The notes: generated from the letters alone by a model not told the origin. DNA of 13,638 nucleotides from JACKGW01 sp964586025 (GCA_964586025.1 CAZPGF010000074.1:1-13638); one strand, 5' to 3'; positions 1-6,581 are shown, counted from the first letter of the stretch. Translations and numbers: made by a program.

Positions 1-116
1 GGCGAAGGAACAGCACGCCTTGGGCGGATCGGCCGCCATCGGACTTGCGCGCGGAGCGCACGGGCTGAATGGTTACGATCGGCGGTATCCGGGCCGGGAG
101 CCGATCGGAACGGGCT
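1..116. other. Left edge, no confident gene
   Basis: I see no gene that can be supported here. A plus-strand frame is open from base 3 to a TGA at 66-68 (22 codons) and could be the tail of a gene cut by the window edge, but its composition is not convincing. Reading leftward from the zinc-ribbon gene, a weak inverted repeat with GAGCC and GGCTC arms lies just past its stop; it is too short to call a terminator. Confidence 0.3.
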
Positions 117-650
117 CTATCGGGTCACGGTGCCCGCCCCGCCTTCGTGGCGCAGGCGCAGCGCGAGGGGACCGGCGGGTGCGTTCTCGGGGCGCGGCGG
201 ATGGCGCCGATCGAACTTGTACACATCGTGCAGCGCGATCTCGAACGCGGCGGGTCGCCGCGCCTTCGAGAGACCCCGAACCTGCGCGCGGCACGAGTAG
301 CACACCACGAGCGCGGGTACGACGAAGTAGAGCACCGCGTCGAGCGCGATCGCGACGATCGTGCTGATCCAAGCCGTGAACGGTCCGAGGAGCAGGCCGA
401 TCCCGGCGAGCGAGAGACCGAGCTTGCGATTGAAATCGCGCTGCGTGTAGAGGTCGTGCGAGCCGCAGACCGGGCACGGCGCGAACGGAGCCGCCGCGAG
501 CGCCTCGGCCGCCTCCGGCAGTGCGGTCGTGCGACCGCACGCCGTGCACGCGAGCACGGTCGTGTCCACGGCGAGCGGACCGACCACCGGCGCTCCGCAT
601 CCGGGACCGGGGCACGCAAAGGTGATCTCGACGACGTCGGAGGCGGTCAT
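117..650 (-). CDS. Zinc-ribbon membrane protein, conserved hypothetical
   Basis: A 177-residue protein of unknown function. It has four cysteine pairs: C13/C18, C35/C38, C59/C62 and C117/C120. The first two pairs look like one complete zinc ribbon. The third pair (CPVC) and the fourth (CYSC) lie on either side of a hydrophobic stretch at about residues 77-115, which reads as one long or two short membrane segments. If both ends sit in the cytoplasm, these two pairs could jointly bind a second zinc. The C-terminus is basic and polar. I recall similar uncharacterised proteins with a CPVCGS...LY..DFN..LG pattern followed by helices and CYxC, but I know no function. The ATG at 650 overlaps the TGA of the preceding membrane gene (ATGA), so translational coupling is likely. 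A longer reading frame extends upstream, but it runs antisense to nothing useful and into the partner gene, so I reject it. Confidence 0.8.
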   Translation of the reverse strand: MTASDVVEITFACPGPGCGAPVVGPLAVDTTVLACTACGRTTALPEAAEALAAAPFAPCPVCGSHDLYTQRDFNRKLGLSLAGIGLLLGPFTAWISTIVAIALDAVLYFVVPALVVCYSCRAQVRGLSKARRPAAFEIALHDVYKFDRRHPPRPENAPAGPLALRLRHEGGAGTVTR

Positions 651-1465
651 GCGGGGAGCCCCGTGTGCATTTCCAGGTAGACGGCGGCGAGTTCGCCCAT
701 CAACGCGAAGGCGACCGCGACGTAGAGCAATCCCGTCGCGGCCTGGGTGTGTTTCAGCCGGACGGTGTCCTTCACCATGAACAAGAGGACGAGGGGACCG
801 ACGAATCCGAACATCACGCGCCACGTCGTCCAAATCAACTCGCGCTCGAGGAGCACCTCCGCGGCGCCTTCCCATCGCCACAGAACGAGAGCGAACAACG
901 CGATGCGTGCCGCCAGCACGATCGCGACGAAACGTCCGGCGCGCTCGAGCGCCTTGAGCGGAAGACCGCGGATCATCAGGTAGAAGTGGCCGAGGACCAT
1001 CGCGTCGTTGATGCCCGCCATCAACATGCCGCCGAGCATGCCGCTCGCGAGGAGCACCGCGAACGCGCCGAGGTCGCCTGCGGCCGGGCTGAATCGGGCC
1101 GTCCCGGCGACCGCGACGACGCCCGCGACGACGCCGGCGATCAGGGCGGCGCGCCCGAGCCGGCGGCGGAACGTCCCGTAGGCGAAGTTGACGACGAGCG
1201 CCGCGGCCGCCAGCACGAGCAGCGCCCCGGGCATGCCCCCCTCGAATCGCACGAACGCCCCCGCCCCTCCGGGCCAGTCCGCCTGCGCGGGACCGAGCGC
1301 GAACGGGTACAGCGCCGCCGCGCCCGCCGCGAGGAGGAGCGCGAGCAACGCCTCGAATCGGACGTGACGTTGCGCGGCGCGCAGGCCGGCGAGCGGCAGG
1401 AGCGCGACGAGCGTCCCGAACGCCATGCGCGCAAGGAAGACCTGGAAGACGAGCGAGAGCCGCAC
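647..1465 (-). CDS. Polytopic membrane protein, about eight helices
   Basis: A 272-residue integral membrane protein with no recognised function. Hydrophobic segments lie near residues 5-28, 35-57, 78-97, 103-121, 132-160, 175-196, 211-231 and 242-264. Polar residues inside helices stand out: N153, D154 and H160 in a GINDAMVLGHFYLM stretch, and a late KHTQAATGLLYV...GEL pattern. I recall uncharacterised families with a similar GHFYL/GHWYL and TQxATGxLYV pattern, so I consider it conserved hypothetical rather than orphan. A buried histidine could bind a metal or haem; this is inference. The GTG at 1465 is preferred over the ATG at 1426 because the 13 extra residues complete the first helix. 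A TACAAC hexamer lies 6 nt upstream of the GTG, and no Shine-Dalgarno is well placed. It is the first gene of the pair with the zinc-ribbon protein and diverges from the aldehyde dehydrogenase across 114 bp. Confidence 0.78.
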   Translation of the reverse strand: MRLSLVFQVFLARMAFGTLVALLPLAGLRAAQRHVRFEALLALLLAAGAAALYPFALGPAQADWPGGAGAFVRFEGGMPGALLVLAAAALVVNFAYGTFRRRLGRAALIAGVVAGVVAVAGTARFSPAAGDLGAFAVLLASGMLGGMLMAGINDAMVLGHFYLMIRGLPLKALERAGRFVAIVLAARIALFALVLWRWEGAAEVLLERELIWTTWRVMFGFVGPLVLLFMVKDTVRLKHTQAATGLLYVAVAFALMGELAAVYLEMHTGLPA

Positions 1466-1570
1466 CGCGCGGTTGTACCGGGACGCCTCCGACGCTCCGC
1501 GGCTTGCGCGAGGGACGGTCGAGCGCCGATCCTTCGGCCTCGGGCCGTCCGCGGCGATGCTTCGCCGTGA

Positions 1571-1575
1571 GGAGG
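1571..1575 (+). promoter_or_regulatory. Strong Shine-Dalgarno GGAGG for the ALDH
   Basis: GGAGG lies 4 nt before the ATG at 1580 and fixes that start. The 114-bp gap to the divergent membrane gene must hold both promoters, but I see no clear -10/-35 pair on the plus strand. Confidence 0.7.
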
Positions 1576-1579
1576 GTCC

Positions 1580-3007
1580 ATGTCGTTCGAGTCCCGCAAT
1601 CCCTCGACCGGCGCGTTGATCCGAACCCATGCCGGACCCACGCCGAGCGAGGGCGAGGCGGCCGTGCGCGACGCCGCGACGGCCGGGCGCGCCTGGGCGG
1701 CGCGTCCGATCGACGAGCGCGCCGCGGTGATCCGTCGTCTCGGCGAACGCCTCGCGGCGCACGCCGCCGACGGCGCGCGCCTCATGGCCGAGGAGATGGG
1801 CAAGCCGCTGCGACAGGGACGCGCGGAGATCGAGAAGTGCGCGGTGGCATGCGCTTGGGTTGCCGACCAGGGCCCGCTTCACCTCCGCGACGAGGTCGTG
1901 GCGATGGAGGGTGCGCGCGCGTACGTCGCGTACCGGCCGCTCGGCACGGTGCTCGCCATCATGCCGTGGAACTTCCCGTACTGGCAGGTGGTGCGTTTCG
2001 CTGCGCCGACGCTCCTCGCGGGGAACGCGGTCCTGTTGAAGCACGCACCGAACGTGTTCGGCTGCGCCGAGGCGATCGAGGGGATCTTCCTCGAGGCGGG
2101 CGTTCCCCGCGGCGTCTTCGCGAGTCTGCGCGTCGGCGTGGACGTCGTCGCCGACCTGATCGCCCGGCCGGAGGTCGCCGGCGTCACCCTGACCGGTTCG
2201 ACGCGCGCCGGTCGTGCGGTCGCCGCGGCCGCGGGCCGCGCCCTGAAGCCGTGCGTGCTCGAACTCGGCGGATGCGACGCGTCGGTGATCCTCGCCGACG
2301 CCGATCTCGACCTCGCCGCCGGGGCGTGCGTCGCGTCCCGCCTCTCGAACGCAGGGCAGAGCTGCATCGCCGCGAAACGCTTCGTCGTCGTCCGGGAGGT
2401 CGCCGACGAGTTCCTCGATCGCGTGGTCGCGCGGATGGCCACGAAGCGATGGGGCGATCCGCTCGCCGACCCCACCGTGGACCTCGGGCCTCTCGCGCGC
2501 GTGGATCTGCGCGACGAGTTGCATCGGCAGGTGTGCGAGAGCGTCGCGGCGGGCGCACGGGCGGTGCTGGGCGGCGACAAGCCGACCGGACCGGGCGCTT
2601 TCTATCCGCCGACCGTGCTTGCGGACGTGGGTCCGGGCATGCCGGCCTTCCGCGAGGAGACGTTCGGACCCGTGGCGTCCGTCATCGTCGCCTCCGACGA
2701 GGAGGACGCGCTGCGGATCGCGAACGGCACGTCGTACGGCCTCGGCGCGGCGGTGTTCACGCGCGACCTAGCCCGCGGCGAGACGATCGCCGCGACGCGA
2801 CTCGAGGCGGGCAGCTGCGTCGTGAACGACCTCGTCCGCAGCGATCCCCGGCTTCCGTTCGGCGGCATCAAAGAGTCCGGGTTCGGGCGAGAGCTGGCCG
2901 TTCCGGGCCTGCGTGCCTTCGTGAACGTGAAGGCGGTCGGCGTGCGGGAAGGTGGACCCGCGCCCGGCGCGCCGGGCGACGGCGGGCGTCCCGTCAGGCG
3001 GGGATGA
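1580..3007 (+). CDS. NAD(P)+-dependent aldehyde dehydrogenase, succinate-semialdehyde type
   Basis: A 475-residue soluble aldehyde dehydrogenase, full length for the superfamily. It should oxidise an aldehyde to the acid with NAD(P)+. Visible residues are N131 in MPWN (oxyanion), K154 (cofactor), the GSTRAG cofactor loop near 206-211, the general base E228 in ELGG and the nucleophile C262 in NAGQSC. The MPWNFPYWQV.R.AAP stretch and the FGGIKESGFGRE end are typical of the YneI/Sad/GabD-like succinate-semialdehyde dehydrogenase group, so that is the best guess; substrate cannot be fixed from sequence, and another small aldehyde is possible. The last ~22 residues are a Gly/Pro/Arg-rich tail whose final codons overlap the end of the convergent RidA gene. 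The start is set by GGAGG 4 nt upstream. It is a single-gene unit on its strand, so a pathway link with either neighbouring operon is only positional. Confidence 0.93.
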   Translation: MSFESRNPSTGALIRTHAGPTPSEGEAAVRDAATAGRAWAARPIDERAAVIRRLGERLAAHAADGARLMAEEMGKPLRQGRAEIEKCAVACAWVADQGPLHLRDEVVAMEGARAYVAYRPLGTVLAIMPWNFPYWQVVRFAAPTLLAGNAVLLKHAPNVFGCAEAIEGIFLEAGVPRGVFASLRVGVDVVADLIARPEVAGVTLTGSTRAGRAVAAAAGRALKPCVLELGGCDASVILADADLDLAAGACVASRLSNAGQSCIAAKRFVVVREVADEFLDRVVARMATKRWGDPLADPTVDLGPLARVDLRDELHRQVCESVAAGARAVLGGDKPTGPGAFYPPTVLADVGPGMPAFREETFGPVASVIVASDEEDALRIANGTSYGLGAAVFTRDLARGETIAATRLEAGSCVVNDLVRSDPRLPFGGIKESGFGRELAVPGLRAFVNVKAVGVREGGPAPGAPGDGGRPVRRG

Positions 3008-3410
3008 CGGCGTCGGCTTCGACCTCGACCAGCGCTTCGGCGTCGTACAGTCGAGCGACCTGCAGCAGGGCCATCGCCGGATAGACGCGGCCGAACGTGT
3101 CGCGCCACGCGATCCCGATGGCCTTGGCGTTCGCGGCCCAGGCATCGGCATCGACCACGTAGAGCCGGATGCGGACGAGATGGTGCGGCTCGGCGCCGGC
3201 GGCGCGCAGCACCGTGACGACGTTCTCGAACGCGCCGCGCGCTTGGGCGACCAGATCGCCCGGTCGGCGAACTCGGCCGTCGGCACCCATGTCGATCTGT
3301 CCGGCCACGGCGACGAGGCTGCCGGGACGGGCGACGACCGCGTTGCTGTAGCCCTGATGGGGGAAACCCGGCGGGTCGATCGACCGCCAGGGACCCGTCG
3401 CGCCGGTCAT
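2994..3410 (-). CDS. RidA (YjgF/UK114) family protein lacking the deaminase arginine
   Basis: A 138-residue protein of the RidA/YjgF/UK114 family, usual family length. Recognisable parts are VAVAGQIDMGADGRV (33-47), the QARGAFENVVTVLRAAGAE block (56-74), the IRLYVVD strand (81-87) and the ending QVARL...VEVEADAVI. Archetypal RidA hydrolyses reactive enamines/imines and needs an arginine (R105 in E. coli) in an FPARSxVEVARL segment. Here the equivalent segment reads YPAMALLQVARL, putting M113 at that place. This fits the RidA subgroups without the arginine, which are not expected to have that activity, so I do not assign imine deaminase. It is the last gene of the SDR-crotonase-ACAD operon, with ATGA overlap to the acyl-CoA dehydrogenase. 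Its stop lies 14 nt inside the end of the convergent aldehyde dehydrogenase gene. A role on a nitrogen-containing or keto-acyl intermediate of the operon is inference. Confidence 0.9.
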   Translation of the reverse strand: MTGATGPWRSIDPPGFPHQGYSNAVVARPGSLVAVAGQIDMGADGRVRRPGDLVAQARGAFENVVTVLRAAGAEPHHLVRIRLYVVDADAWAANAKAIGIAWRDTFGRVYPAMALLQVARLYDAEALVEVEADAVIPA

Positions 3411-4603
3411 GCGGAGCCCCCCTTCGATGCGCGGGGATCGCGGCCGAGCCGCCGCCTGGCGAGGATCATGCGTTGGATCTCGCTCGTTCCTTCGTAGATG
3501 GTGAGTGCGATGGCGTCGCGGTGGTGGCGTTCGACGGGACATTCGTCGGTGTACCCGCGGGACCCGTGCAGTCGGATCGCCGCCGTCGTGGTCTGGAGCG
3601 CCGCCTCGGTCGCGTGCAGCTTCGCCATGGCGACCGCGTCGGCGTCGTCGAGTCCGCGATCGCGCAATCGCGCCGCCTGATGCACCAGCAGGCGGGAGGT
3701 CTCGAGCCGGGTCGCCATGTCGGCGAGCGCGGCGCCGATCTGCTGGAAGTCACCGATACTGGAGCCGAACTGGCGTCGCGAGGCGGCGAACGACGTCGAT
3801 GGGTGAAGACACGCCCGCTGGATGCCGACCGCGCCGGCGGCGACGTTCAGGCGCCCCACGCCGAGCCCGCCCATCGCGGCGTCGAAACCCGCGCCCGGCG
3901 CGCCGAGGCGGTCGTCCGCGCCGACCCGGACGCCGTCGAACCGCAGGCGCGCGTGATCGCTCGCACGATGACCGAGGGGGTGTCCGGCGACGCTCTCGCG
4001 GGACACACCCGGTCGATCGCGCGGAACGAGCACCGCGGAGAGACCGCGGGTGCGCGCGTCGGGGAACTCGCTCGCGCAGACGATCGTGACGTCGGCGATG
4101 CCGCCGTTGGTGATCCACGTCTTCTCGCCATCGAGAACGAGGCCGTCGCCACGAGCGACGAGCCGCGTGGCGATGGCGCCGACGTCGCTTCCCGCGTTCG
4201 GCTCCGTGAGCGCGAACGCGCCGACGAGTTCGCCCGAAAGCAGCCCGGGCAACCAGCGTTCGCGCTGGGCATCCGTTCCGAACATCCCGATCGTCGCCGC
4301 GACGAGGCCGCCCTGCACCGCGAGGAAGCCGCGCGCGTTGCCGTCCACCGCGCCGATCTCCTCGGCGACGACGACGGCCGCGAGCGCGCTCGCGCCGCCT
4401 CCCCCCAGCGCACGGGGGAGCGACGCGCCGATCAGGCCGTGCGCGCCGAGCGCGCGCGGCAGGTCGGGATCGGGTCGCCCTCCTCGATCCGCGTCGCGCG
4501 CGCGGGGCGCGAGCCAGGACGCGGCGAACGCGGCGGCGCGTTCGCGCCACGACTCCGACTCCGCATCGAGGCCGTACCGTGCGGCGTACTCGCTCGTGCT
4601 CAT
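3407..4603 (-). CDS. Acyl-CoA dehydrogenase, short-chain type active site
   Basis: A 398-residue FAD-dependent acyl-CoA dehydrogenase, full length for the family; it should introduce an alpha-beta double bond into an acyl-CoA and pass electrons to ETF. FAD contacts are seen in FALTEPNAGSD (130-140) and WITNGG (163-168), with the R-QFG loop at 277-280 and the YTDECPVER...RDA segment at 351-364. The catalytic base is E371 in IYEGTSEIQR, the position used by short- and medium-chain enzymes. The alternative glutamate used by isovaleryl-CoA dehydrogenase would fall at residue 250, which is glycine (GLGVGR). Isovaleryl-CoA dehydrogenase is therefore unlikely despite the leucine genes nearby. It overlaps the crotonase gene before it and the RidA gene after it by ATGA. 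Within such operons it may act on a ring-derived or branched acyl-CoA; the substrate is not determinable here. Confidence 0.93.
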   Translation of the reverse strand: MSTSEYAARYGLDAESESWRERAAAFAASWLAPRARDADRGGRPDPDLPRALGAHGLIGASLPRALGGGGASALAAVVVAEEIGAVDGNARGFLAVQGGLVAATIGMFGTDAQRERWLPGLLSGELVGAFALTEPNAGSDVGAIATRLVARGDGLVLDGEKTWITNGGIADVTIVCASEFPDARTRGLSAVLVPRDRPGVSRESVAGHPLGHRASDHARLRFDGVRVGADDRLGAPGAGFDAAMGGLGVGRLNVAAGAVGIQRACLHPSTSFAASRRQFGSSIGDFQQIGAALADMATRLETSRLLVHQAARLRDRGLDDADAVAMAKLHATEAALQTTTAAIRLHGSRGYTDECPVERHHRDAIALTIYEGTSEIQRMILARRRLGRDPRASKGGSA

Positions 4604-5394
4604 CGTCCCTCGAAGCGAGGCTGCTCGCCCTTCGACCACGCCTCGAAGAACGTCCGATGATCCTTCGCGCGGAGGAGGTAGGCCTGCGCGACGGCCTCGA
4701 ACTCGATCCCCGCCGCGAGATCCATGTGGACCTCGTGGTTGAGCAGGCGTTTCGTCATGCCCTGCGCGAGCGTCGGTCCGGCGGCGAGACGCTTGGCGAG
4801 GTCGCGGGCGACCGCTTCCACCTGGTCGCGCGGGACGACGCGCTGGGCGAGCCCGGACGTCTTCGCCTCCTCCGCCCCGACGCCGTCTCCGAGCATCAGC
4901 CACTCGGTCGCCCGGCCCAGCCCGACGACACGCGGGAGCAGCCAGGCGGCGCCCATGTCCGCACCGGTGAGACCGACCTTCGTGAAGAGGAAGTGGAAAC
5001 GCGCCGACTCGGCCATGACGCGAAGGTCGCTCGCGAGCGCGATCACCGCCCCCGCGCCGGCCGCCGCCCCGTGGATCGCCGCCACGATCGGCCGGTCCAA
5101 GCGCCGCATGTTCTCGATCAGCTCGCCCGTGAGACGCGTGAACTTCAGGACGTCCCGGCTGTCCTGTTCGAAGAGCGCGCCGATGATGTCGTCCACATCC
5201 CCGCCCGAGCAGAACCCCTTGCCGGCGCCGGTCAGGACGATCGCGCGAACGCCCTCGTCGAAGCGCAAGCGATAGAACTCGTCGGCAAGGCGGCGGTACA
5301 CCTCGAACGTCAGCGCGTTGAGACGATCCGGACGGTCCAAGGTGATCGTCGCGACGCCGTCCTCCACGCGATAGCCGAACGGTCGCTCGGTCAT
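4600..5394 (-). CDS. Crotonase-fold acyl-CoA enzyme, PaaG-like, hydratase glutamates absent
   Basis: A 264-residue enoyl-CoA hydratase/isomerase family protein. The fold is clear: LDRPDRLNAL (19-28), the first oxyanion-hole loop FCSGGD (61-66) and the second, HGAAAGAGAV (108-117). However, by alignment with rat mitochondrial enoyl-CoA hydratase the two catalytic glutamates (E144, E164) are V117 and F137. An aspartate, D146 in GADMGAAWLLPRVVG, aligns with the aspartate of the PDSG segment in PaaG-type isomerases and sits near the one used in 4-chlorobenzoyl-CoA dehalogenase. A simple hydratase is thus doubtful; isomerisation, ring opening or thioester hydrolysis is more plausible. The start is fixed by a strong AGGAGGAGG at 5400-5408 on the minus strand, 5 nt before the ATG. 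It follows the SDR gene by 88 nt and overlaps the acyl-CoA dehydrogenase by ATGA. Confidence 0.9.
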   Translation of the reverse strand: MTERPFGYRVEDGVATITLDRPDRLNALTFEVYRRLADEFYRLRFDEGVRAIVLTGAGKGFCSGGDVDDIIGALFEQDSRDVLKFTRLTGELIENMRRLDRPIVAAIHGAAAGAGAVIALASDLRVMAESARFHFLFTKVGLTGADMGAAWLLPRVVGLGRATEWLMLGDGVGAEEAKTSGLAQRVVPRDQVEAVARDLAKRLAAGPTLAQGMTKRLLNHEVHMDLAAGIEFEAVAQAYLLRAKDHRTFFEAWSKGEQPRFEGR

Positions 5395-5399
5395 GCGGC

Positions 5400-5408
5400 C
5401 TCCTCCTG
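5400..5408 (-). promoter_or_regulatory. Strong Shine-Dalgarno for the crotonase gene
   Basis: On the minus strand AGGAGGAGG precedes the ATG at 5394 by 5 nt. It lies in the 88-nt SDR-crotonase gap and is the strongest ribosome binding site in this operon, so the crotonase gene is probably translated independently of the SDR. Confidence 0.75.
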
Positions 5409-5482
5409 CGCTGGCATCCTACGAGCCGATTCCGATCGGCCGCCTGCTGCGCCCGGGGCCCTGGGATCGATCGCCCATCGGT

Positions 5483-6244
5483 TCACTCGATCACCACCGG
5501 TTCGGGATCATCGACTCGTCCGAGGATCCGATCGACGATGCGGTCCGCCACGTCGGCCGGATCGATCAGCCGACCCGATGCGTTCATCGCGGCGAGACTC
5601 GCGCGCGCCGCGGCCTCGTCCAACTTCGTCGTGGCGACGAGGCGAGCGATCGTCGCGTCCGTCATGGGGGTGTCGAGGAACCCCGGACAGACGACGTGGA
5701 CCCGGACGCCTCGCGGCCGGAGATCCGCGGCGAGCGCGCGCGCCAGACCGAGGACGGCGTGCTTGCTCGCGACGTAGGCAGCCGTGTAGCGATAGCCGCG
5801 CAGCGCCGCGGTGCTGCCGACGAACGCCAGATCGCCACCGCCCGCGGCGACGAGGGCGGGCACGCAGGCCGTCGCCGCGATCCATGCCCCGGTCGCGTTG
5901 ACCGCGAACGTGTCCGCCCAGAGCGCATCGTCGGGCGGAAGTAGCGGCGCGGAGCGTGCCACGCCGGCCGCGTGGACCAACGCCCGCGGGGGCGAGCCGG
6001 CGTCGATCAGTCGCGTGACCACGGCGTCGACCTCGTCCCGTCGTGTCACGTCGGCGCGATGCGCGGAGGCGAGCGGTCCGCAGCCCGCCGCCGCGTCCTC
6101 GAGGCGGGCCGCGTCGCGTCCGATCAGAGCGACCCGCCAGCCGGCCGCGACGAACCGTGCGGCGACGGCGCGTCCGACGCCGCCGCCTCCGCCGGTGATC
6201 AGCGCGCACGGTCGGGCATCGTTCGGGGGCGTCGAGGTGGTCAC
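5483..6244 (-). CDS. Short-chain dehydrogenase/reductase (SDR)
   Basis: A 253-residue classical SDR. The Rossmann motif is TGGGGGVG (17-24), the NAG-like segment is HAAGV (91-95), and the catalytic set is N116, S144, Y157 and K161 (YVASK). The CPGFLDTPM segment (186-194) is typical of the substrate loop edge. There is no basic residue right after the second strand that clearly decides NAD versus NADP. In this operon the natural role is 3-hydroxyacyl-CoA dehydrogenase or ring-acyl-CoA dehydrogenase, but that is context inference. I place the start at the GTG at 6244: no Shine-Dalgarno exists, and a TAGCGT hexamer lies exactly 7 nt upstream, suggesting a leaderless message starting on the GTG. 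An in-frame GTG at 6253 is the alternative. It is the first gene of the minus-strand operon and diverges from the leucine operon. Confidence 0.9.
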   Translation of the reverse strand: MTTSTPPNDARPCALITGGGGGVGRAVAARFVAAGWRVALIGRDAARLEDAAAGCGPLASAHRADVTRRDEVDAVVTRLIDAGSPPRALVHAAGVARSAPLLPPDDALWADTFAVNATGAWIAATACVPALVAAGGGDLAFVGSTAALRGYRYTAAYVASKHAVLGLARALAADLRPRGVRVHVVCPGFLDTPMTDATIARLVATTKLDEAAARASLAAMNASGRLIDPADVADRIVDRILGRVDDPEPVVIE

Positions 6245-6251
6245 GCGCGGC

Positions 6252-6257
6252 ACGCTA
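6252..6257 (-). promoter_or_regulatory. Candidate -10 TAGCGT for a leaderless SDR message
   Basis: Read on the minus strand, TAGCGT (TANNNT pattern) ends 7 nt before the GTG at 6244, so transcription would begin at or next to the start codon. The same 7-nt spacing is seen before the methyltransferase. No ribosome binding site is present between them. Confidence 0.45.
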
Positions 6258-6310
6258 GCGCGAAACCCGCCGCGGCGGCGTGTCGTTCCACCCCAGCCAT
6301 ACCCGTGTTC

Positions 6311-6437
6311 GTTCAGGGGGTCTCCGACCTGGCGGACGTGCGGCTTCACAGACCGGGGGCGCAGTCCGCCGTGCCGACTTCGCGTGGTCCACCCACGTCG
6401 CATCCCGGGCGACGCCGCACCTCGCCTGCGAACCCGG
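6311..6437 (+). repeat. Dispersed ~130-bp intergenic repeat, copy A
   Basis: This copy matches copies B, C and D near the right end of the window. Shared blocks include GTTCAGGGGGTCTC at the left end, GACGTGCGGCTTC in the middle and CGCCTGCGAACCCG at the right end. It is the most diverged in its middle third (for example TTCACAG where C and D have TTCGCAG). It fills the centre of the divergent region between the SDR and the carboxyltransferase genes and lies clear of the promoters on both sides. No coding role is supported on either strand. Confidence 0.82.
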
Positions 6438-6512
6438 CCCGGCGGTGGACGCGAAGGGATGGCACACCGTCGGCGGATCGGGTCGTTCCCGGTGTCGCGA
6501 GCGCGAGAACAG

Positions 6513-6538
6513 GCCTCGAACCGATTCGAGTTCGAGGC
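6513..6538. promoter_or_regulatory. Perfect 9+9 bp inverted repeat, candidate operator
   Basis: GCCTCGAAC (6513-6521) and GTTCGAGGC (6530-6538) are exact reverse complements separated by 8 nt. The right arm ends 8 nt before the TAGAGT -10 candidate at 6547, so the dyad covers the expected -35 region of the leucine operon. That placement and a 26-bp span suit a dimeric repressor such as a TetR- or GntR-type protein. No regulator gene is present in the window. Confidence 0.6.
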
Positions 6539-6546
6539 GTCAGGGG

Positions 6547-6552
6547 TAGAGT
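6547..6552 (+). promoter_or_regulatory. Candidate -10 TAGAGT of the leucine operon
   Basis: TAGAGT fits TANNNT and would start transcription near 6559-6560, giving a leader of about 22 nt that contains GAGGAG (6562-6567) before the ATG at 6582. No standard -35 is visible; its place is taken by the inverted repeat. Confidence 0.45.
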
Positions 6553-6581
6553 GCGCACCTCGAGGAGTGGCTCGCGCACGC

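Noticed and set aside
69..680. Long plus-strand frames opposite the zinc-ribbon gene
   Set aside because: Arg/Glu-rich composition with no domain; it mirrors the complementary strand of a gene with conserved cysteine pairs. Such antisense frames are common in GC-rich DNA.
1466..2524. N-terminal extension of the membrane protein frame antisense to the aldehyde dehydrogenase
   Set aside because: The extension is Arg/Asp/Glu-rich with no domain and lies opposite a full aldehyde dehydrogenase. The hydrophobic protein begins at the GTG at 1465.
6282..6581. Small regulator gene in the divergent region
   Set aside because: Frames here are short, Arg-rich and overlap the dispersed repeat and the promoter; none has a helix-turn-helix pattern or a ribosome binding site.
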